From NCBI GenBank assembly GCA_016211955.1, contig JACRHX010000004.1:1-7141 (forward strand): a DNA stretch of 7,141 nucleotides, in the 5' to 3' direction. Position numbers and translations under genes: made by a program. Source of the stretch: Parcubacteria group bacterium. GTDB taxonomy: Bacteria > Patescibacteriota > Minisyncoccia > UBA6257 > JACRHW01. Each line of letters starts with the position of its first letter. Position 1 is the stretch's first letter. Below are positions 4,430-7,141 of the stretch, in pieces. The notes beneath the pieces were generated by a model that was not told the DNA's origin, searched no databases, and was given only the letters and a program-made list of their open reading frames with translations.

Positions 4430-6067
4430 TTATTGTTGTCCTGCGGCAGAGGTACCGATACCTCCCGAAGATGGCATACCCGCCACCCTCGGTCCTTGTT
4501 GGAACCCTCCAGGTCCTTGAGGTCCCCCCATTCCTCCAGGTCCTTGTTGTGGTCCTCCTTGTCCGGATCCAAAGCCTTGTGGAATAGTAAATTGTTGATA
4601 AGACTGTTGATTTGAAAGTTGTGGAAGTGGGACACCTTCGGCATTAGCATCAGCCCAATCGCGAATTTGCGATATAAGACCATAATATTCTTCCATCGCT
4701 GACATAAGAGTCTCTGGATCAGTGTCGGGAGATTTTAGTAATGCAGCCACTTCATTTATCTTAGATATAAGTTCATCTGCCAACGACTGTAATTCGGTGG
4801 TATCAATATCCTTTTTATTTAACTTTGCAATATAGCTTTTTAGTTGTGCTGGGATCTTTTTTGAGCTAGAAACAAAGTTTTTTGAATTATTAACCATCTG
4901 AATAAAGGCGCTCTTTTCAAAAAACGTATCCATGAGGTCTTTCATATCACTTAGTGTTTCAAACGCCTCATCTCTTTTCCCCTCTTTCATCAACGAGACA
5001 GCAGTGTCGCGCGCTGTTGTAATTTGGGTTAGTAGTGTTTGCTCCTCATTAAGTGTTTTTGAGAGATCAGATCCTTTTAGCGCAAGTTTTGCTCCTGTTT
5101 TTTGGTCATTTTTATAGCTTTTTGTAGCTTGTGCAATACCGGCATTAATCATTTTCATCATTTGTGTCCATTGTTGTGTGAGGCGTTGCAATTGTTGTTG
5201 TTCTTCACGAAGAGTGTCCATATACTCGGAAAGCGTTTGTGGATCTATGTCGGATGGTGAGGACGTCAAGAGAGTTTTTACTTTTGAAAGTGCATCGGCA
5301 ACGGTTTGTGGTGATCCGATTCCTAATTTTACTGCCTTTGCTAGTAGGGTTTCAAGCTGTTTTACTGCTTTTGTCCATTGAGCAAGCATCATCTTTGTGA
5401 CGGCCACGTCCTGATCTTGTTGATTTGGTTCTTGATCTTGATCAGAAAAACACCTTGCTCCTCCTTGTAGACATGGTCGATTTTGATCCTGTGGTTTATT
5501 TTGTTGTTCGGGTCTTTCTTGGTTAGGTCGTGGTTGGTTCGTTTTTTGATACTGCACTTGCTGGTCTTGTCCCATTTTGCATGGAGTTGCTTCGCTTGGC
5601 ATTGTGCCAGAAACGCATGGTGGCAATGTACTCATCTTATCTGAGGTCATTTGGCAGGGATTTTCTCTACTAGGCGTTTGACCCGAGGCACATTTTGGCA
5701 TATTGGGCATCGTTTGATTGTCTCGTTGTCTTTCTTGCTGATACTGTCCTTGCTGTGGCTGATACTGTGTAGAGGGTTGTTGATTGTTTGTTGAAGGAGG
5801 TGCTGATTCACCCGGTGTGGGGGTTGGTGATGATGGAGGAGGTGATTGTGGTGCTGGCTGGGATGATGGAGGTGTCATTGTTGGTGGAGGCGTTCCGCCA
5901 GTTTCTAACTGAGCTAAACCACTTGCTGGATTAGCCTGAAGTCTCGCAAGCGCTGCCTTAAAAAAAGCAGGAACTTTGAGTGAAAACGCATCTGCGGGTT
6001 GCACTAATCCAATAAGAAGGAACAGGGTAACCGAAGATGATAACAAATACGACATATATTTTTTCAT
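4430..6067 (-). CDS. Secreted Pro/Gln-rich protein with cysteine motifs and duplicated helical domain
   Basis: I do not recognise this 545-residue protein as a named family. Residues 1-27 are a signal peptide (MKKY, hydrophobic VTLFLLIGLV, PADA before the likely cut), so it is exported. Residues 55-120 are Pro/Ser/Thr- then Gln-rich and probably disordered. Two copies of C-x-S-G-x2-P-S-x3-P-C-x-M lie at 126-140 and 151-165, and CLQGGARC (199-206) adds a third cysteine pair. Six cysteines in pairs suggest disulphides outside the cell. Residues 225-475 are helical. Two segments in it resemble each other: VADALSKVKTLL...DIDPQTLSEYMDTL (256-286) and LADELISKINEV...DTDPETLMSAMEEY (429-461). Residues 495-527 are a Gly/Pro/Gln collagen-like tail. 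ATG 6067 gives the full signal peptide; M5 (6055) is an alternative, and neither has a Shine-Dalgarno sequence. A surface or envelope role is inferred. Confidence 0.85.
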   Translation of the reverse strand: MKKYMSYLLSSSVTLFLLIGLVQPADAFSLKVPAFFKAALARLQANPASGLAQLETGGTPPPTMTPPSSQPAPQSPPPSSPTPTPGESAPPSTNNQQPSTQYQPQQGQYQQERQRDNQTMPNMPKCASGQTPSRENPCQMTSDKMSTLPPCVSGTMPSEATPCKMGQDQQVQYQKTNQPRPNQERPEQQNKPQDQNRPCLQGGARCFSDQDQEPNQQDQDVAVTKMMLAQWTKAVKQLETLLAKAVKLGIGSPQTVADALSKVKTLLTSSPSDIDPQTLSEYMDTLREEQQQLQRLTQQWTQMMKMINAGIAQATKSYKNDQKTGAKLALKGSDLSKTLNEEQTLLTQITTARDTAVSLMKEGKRDEAFETLSDMKDLMDTFFEKSAFIQMVNNSKNFVSSSKKIPAQLKSYIAKLNKKDIDTTELQSLADELISKINEVAALLKSPDTDPETLMSAMEEYYGLISQIRDWADANAEGVPLPQLSNQQSYQQFTIPQGFGSGQGGPQQGPGGMGGPQGPGGFQQGPRVAGMPSSGGIGTSAAGQQ

Positions 6068-6155
6068 ATTTTTTAAAACTATTTAAACTTTTAATAATAA
6101 AAAGAAAAATAAAACCCTTTTCGACGTTTAGTGATTTCATTTTAAACGGTTTAGA

Positions 6156-6187
6156 AGAAATCCACAACGATAAGGCTGTGGATTTCT
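6156..6187 (-). terminator. Terminator-like hairpin downstream of the structured RNA region
   Basis: AGAAATCCACA (6156-6166) and TGTGGATTTCT (6177-6187) form a perfect 11-bp stem with a 10-base loop. On the minus strand only a weak TTCTTCT follows rather than a full T-tract, so termination is plausible but not certain. It separates the tRNA/RNA unit from the secreted-protein gene. Confidence 0.5.
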
Positions 6188-6323
6188 TGGTACGCACAAT
6201 TTAGTTGGGTTGCCCACAAGGTAGACGAGAGCCTTGAACAGCTTTGTTTGTCGGACCAGGCAGAACCCCGCAAAAAATTACTGCGCAATTTAACGGTGCA
6301 GGTCGAACTAAGCTTGTATTGCG
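6188..6323 (-). ncRNA. Possible structured non-coding RNA downstream of tRNA-Pro
   Basis: This stretch carries no credible gene and is richer in G and C than the intergenic DNA around it. Read on the minus strand, the two ends pair: CGCA...CAA...TTAGTT with AACTAA...TTG...TGCG. Inside are GACC with GGTC enclosing a hairpin with AAATT/AATTT and ACCG/CGGG arms, then a second hairpin CAAGG/CCTTG, then GGGCAACCC. This three-way layout is suggestive of a folded RNA processed from, or co-transcribed with, the tRNA whose 3' end it directly follows. A 6S-like role is conceivable, since a closing stem, an apical arm and a hairpin in the 3' strand are present. I found no signature of SRP RNA, RNase P RNA or tmRNA. 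It may instead be plain spacer. Confidence 0.35.
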
Positions 6324-6394
6324 TCGGGTCGCCGGGAATCGAACCCGGCCTACATGCACCCCATGCATGCGTACTACCGATATACTACGACCCG
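6324..6394 (-). tRNA. tRNA-Pro (anticodon GGG)
   Basis: The 71-base cloverleaf on the minus strand is complete. The acceptor stem CGGGTCG pairs with CGACCCG. The D stem is GTAT/GTAC. The anticodon stem CATGC/GCATG holds the loop ATGGGGT, so the anticodon is GGG (6362-6360) followed by G37. A 4-base variable loop and a T stem CCGGG/CCCGG with loop TTCGATT complete the fold. The C1-G72 pair and A73 discriminator are the bacterial tRNA-Pro identity set. CCA is not encoded, because A73 is followed by CGC, so it must be added after transcription. Confidence 0.95.
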
Positions 6395-6400
6395 AGTAAA

Positions 6401-6429
6401 AAATAAAAAAGCTTGTTACCCACAAGCTT
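6401..6429 (-). terminator. Terminator between rpmB and tRNA-Pro
   Basis: On the minus strand AAGCTTG (6429-6423), a 7-base loop and CAAGCTT (6415-6409) are followed by TTTTATTTTTT. It would end the rpmB transcript. Its T-run finishes six bases before the tRNA 5' end, leaving little room for a separate tRNA promoter. Confidence 0.75.
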
Positions 6430-6460
6430 ATCAAAGAGAATTTTTCCACGCAACTTCGTT

Positions 6461-6603
6461 AGAACTTTTTCATTTGGATGGAGTTCGAGGAAAAAGTGAT
6501 AAAAGAAACTATTCGTTTCATTTATCAGAGTAAGTGATATTTAACAATATCACGTCGAGTATCGGAACTTTTGACGAAGAAATACGCCAAAGGGGAAAGT
6601 TCT
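6461..6603 (+). repeat. Structured element copy B, adjoining the rpmB stop codon
   Basis: This is the second copy of the element at 1529-1653, here on the plus strand. AGAACTTT (6461-6468) pairs with AAAGTTCT (6596-6603), and TTTGG (6473-6477) with CCAAA (6587-6591). AAAAGT (6492-6497) pairs with ACTTTT (6567-6572). A hairpin at 6534-6553 has arms GTGATATT/AATATCAC. Conserved blocks CATTTGGATG, CAGAGTAAG, CGTCGAG and TTTTGACGAAG match copy A. An extra hairpin at 6497-6527 (TGATAAA-GAAAC arms) is present only here. Its last base lies in the rpmB stop codon. No promoter is seen upstream on the plus strand. Confidence 0.7.
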
Positions 6604-6794
6604 TATAGACCCCTTTTGGCGATGGTCTTAATACACTTAACACACGATTTTACTCTCCCTGGCCCCATAGGATTTTTAAACCATTGGAGGTTTGGCTGTT
6701 TCTTAAACATGTTGGTTGGGTTATAATTACCTCGGAGGAGGATTCTCATACCCACCTTGGTTCCACTTTTTTCACAGAAAAAACATTGTTTCAT
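6603..6794 (-). CDS. rpmB: 50S ribosomal protein L28
   Basis: This is a small structural protein of the large ribosomal subunit. With the start at ATG 6794 it has 63 residues, beginning MKQCFFC. The core RILLRGNYNPTNMFKKQPNL (17-36) carries the L28 features of a basic loop followed by a PNLQ segment, and VKSCVKCIKTIAK (48-60) the carboxyl end. Two CxxC pairs (C4/C7 and C51/C54) probably bind zinc, as in the cysteine-bearing L28 variants. A longer reading from GTG 6863 adds 23 residues, but those codons lie in an inverted repeat, and L28 proteins normally begin close to the first CxxC, so I prefer 6794. No Shine-Dalgarno sequence precedes either start. It is divergent from the protease gene at 6894 and followed by structured element B and a terminator. 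Confidence 0.88.
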   Translation of the reverse strand: MKQCFFCEKSGTKVGMRILLRGNYNPTNMFKKQPNLQWFKNPMGPGRVKSCVKCIKTIAKRGL

Positions 6795-6806
6795 AGTACG
6801 TAGTAT

Positions 6807-6892
6807 GTTAGGGATTAGTTTGTTAGATTTTAGGTTCTTGTATTTACGATTCTTTCCCAACACCTAAAAAACTAACACACTAAAACCTAACA
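6807..6892. repeat. Imperfect ~30-bp inverted repeat between rpmB and the protease gene
   Basis: The left arm (6807-6835, including TTAGTTTGTTAGATTTTAGG) is nearly complementary to the right arm (6862-6892, including ACCTAAAAAACTAACACAC), with a 26-base spacer at 6836-6861. The arms are built from repeats of CTAACA and CCTAA. The repeat fills the whole divergent intergenic region, so it may be an operator, a divergent promoter element or a paired leader. Confidence 0.65.
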
Positions 6893-6893
6893 C

Positions 6894-7141
6894 ATGTATA
6901 TGGATTATTCAATAGCTATCCTACAACTTATTATTTTTCTCTTTTCGGTGATTATTCATGAGATCTCTCATGGGTATGTTGCTGAAATATTGGGGGACCC
7001 CACTGCACGACGGGAGGGGAGGCTTACTTTAAATCCAATATCTCACATAGATCCTATGGGATCGATAGTATTGCCCTTGCTTCTCTTTATTTCAGGGCTT
7101 CCTATTTTTGGATGGGCACAACCAGTGCCCTATAACCCCTA
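6894..7141 (+). CDS. Site-2 protease family membrane protein (M50-like), 3' end outside window
   Basis: These are the first 82 residues of an intramembrane zinc metalloprotease-like protein. A hydrophobic first helix (about 6-22) runs into HEISH (22-26), the HExxH zinc motif with its catalytic Glu. It is followed by GYVAEILGDPTARREGRLTL (27-46) and NPISHIDPMGSIVLP, the conserved block of the short bacterial S2P-like family, and then a second membrane helix and WAQPVPYNP. An in-frame TAA at 6888-6890 fixes the start at ATG 6894 or the ATG at 6900, and no Shine-Dalgarno sequence is present. Members of this short family lack a PDZ domain, and their substrates are mostly unknown. The second zinc motif would lie beyond the window. 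Confidence 0.9.
   Translation, partial: MYMDYSIAILQLIIFLFSVIIHEISHGYVAEILGDPTARREGRLTLNPISHIDPMGSIVLPLLLFISGLPIFGWAQPVPYNP

Noticed and set aside
6188..6323. tmRNA or RNase P RNA
   Set aside because: No tRNA-Ala-like ends and no GAGGAAAGTCC core were found, and the region is too short.
6201..6449. 82-residue minus-strand reading frame over the tRNA region
   Set aside because: It overlaps tRNA-Pro, a terminator and the structured stretch, and shows no protein family features.
6795..6863. GTG start at 6863 giving an 86-residue L28
   Set aside because: The extension lies in an inverted repeat with low-complexity codons, and L28 usually starts just before the first CxxC.
1..7141. CRISPR array, integrase or toxin-antitoxin system
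   Set aside because: No regularly spaced direct repeats, recombinase motifs or recognisable toxin-antitoxin pair are present.

Overview
The window reads like a piece of a small-genome Candidate Phyla Radiation (Patescibacteria, probably Parcubacteria-like) chromosome. This is inferred from several things: an AT-rich base composition with the standard code, short genes on alternating strands, a very short four-cysteine ribosomal protein L28, a secreted Pro/Gln-rich protein with paired-cysteine motifs, and many small palindromic intergenic repeats of the CTTCGACA...GCTCAGG kind. No database search was possible, so the lineage is an inference.

Layout, left to right. Positions 1-97 (minus) hold the P-loop end of a DRG/Obg-type GTPase. 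It is cut off at its amino-terminal side by a dispersed repeat, and no usable start is visible. Positions 189-570 are a compact plus-strand unit: an extended -10 promoter, a 97-residue unknown protein and a terminator shared with ddl. The minus-strand ddl (567-1526) encodes D-alanine--D-alanine ligase for peptidoglycan. Its upstream region 1527-1685 is a leader that folds into a long closed structure starting at the predicted transcript start and ending three bases before the ATG. Positions 1681-1772 hold a palindromic repeat. Positions 1800-1981 look like a free-standing small RNA gene with promoter, 15-bp closing stem and terminator. Next on the minus strand come an ADP-ribosylglycohydrolase (1993-3090) and a YjjX-type inosine/xanthosine triphosphatase (3287-3817), separated by a MITE-like element with 9-bp direct repeats. 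A plus-strand 110-residue unknown (4032-4364) and a large minus-strand secreted protein (4430-6067) converge on a shared terminator. Positions 6068-6602 contain no protein gene. They hold a terminator-like hairpin, a GC-richer structured stretch that may be a non-coding RNA, tRNA-Pro(GGG), another terminator, and a second copy of the structured element seen upstream of ddl. The window ends with divergent rpmB (L28, minus) and a site-2-protease-like membrane protein (plus, cut by the window edge), separated by a long inverted repeat.

There is no large operon. Most genes stand alone with their own terminators, and convergent pairs share bidirectional hairpins. The functions are housekeeping (cell wall precursor, nucleotide clean-up, ADP-ribose removal, translation) plus one surface or secreted protein.

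The most interesting signal is the pair of structured elements at 1529-1653 and 6461-6603. They share conserved unpaired blocks, and in three helices the bases differ between copies while pairing is kept, which points to selection on the folded form. The possible small RNA gene at 1800-1981 is the second most interesting.
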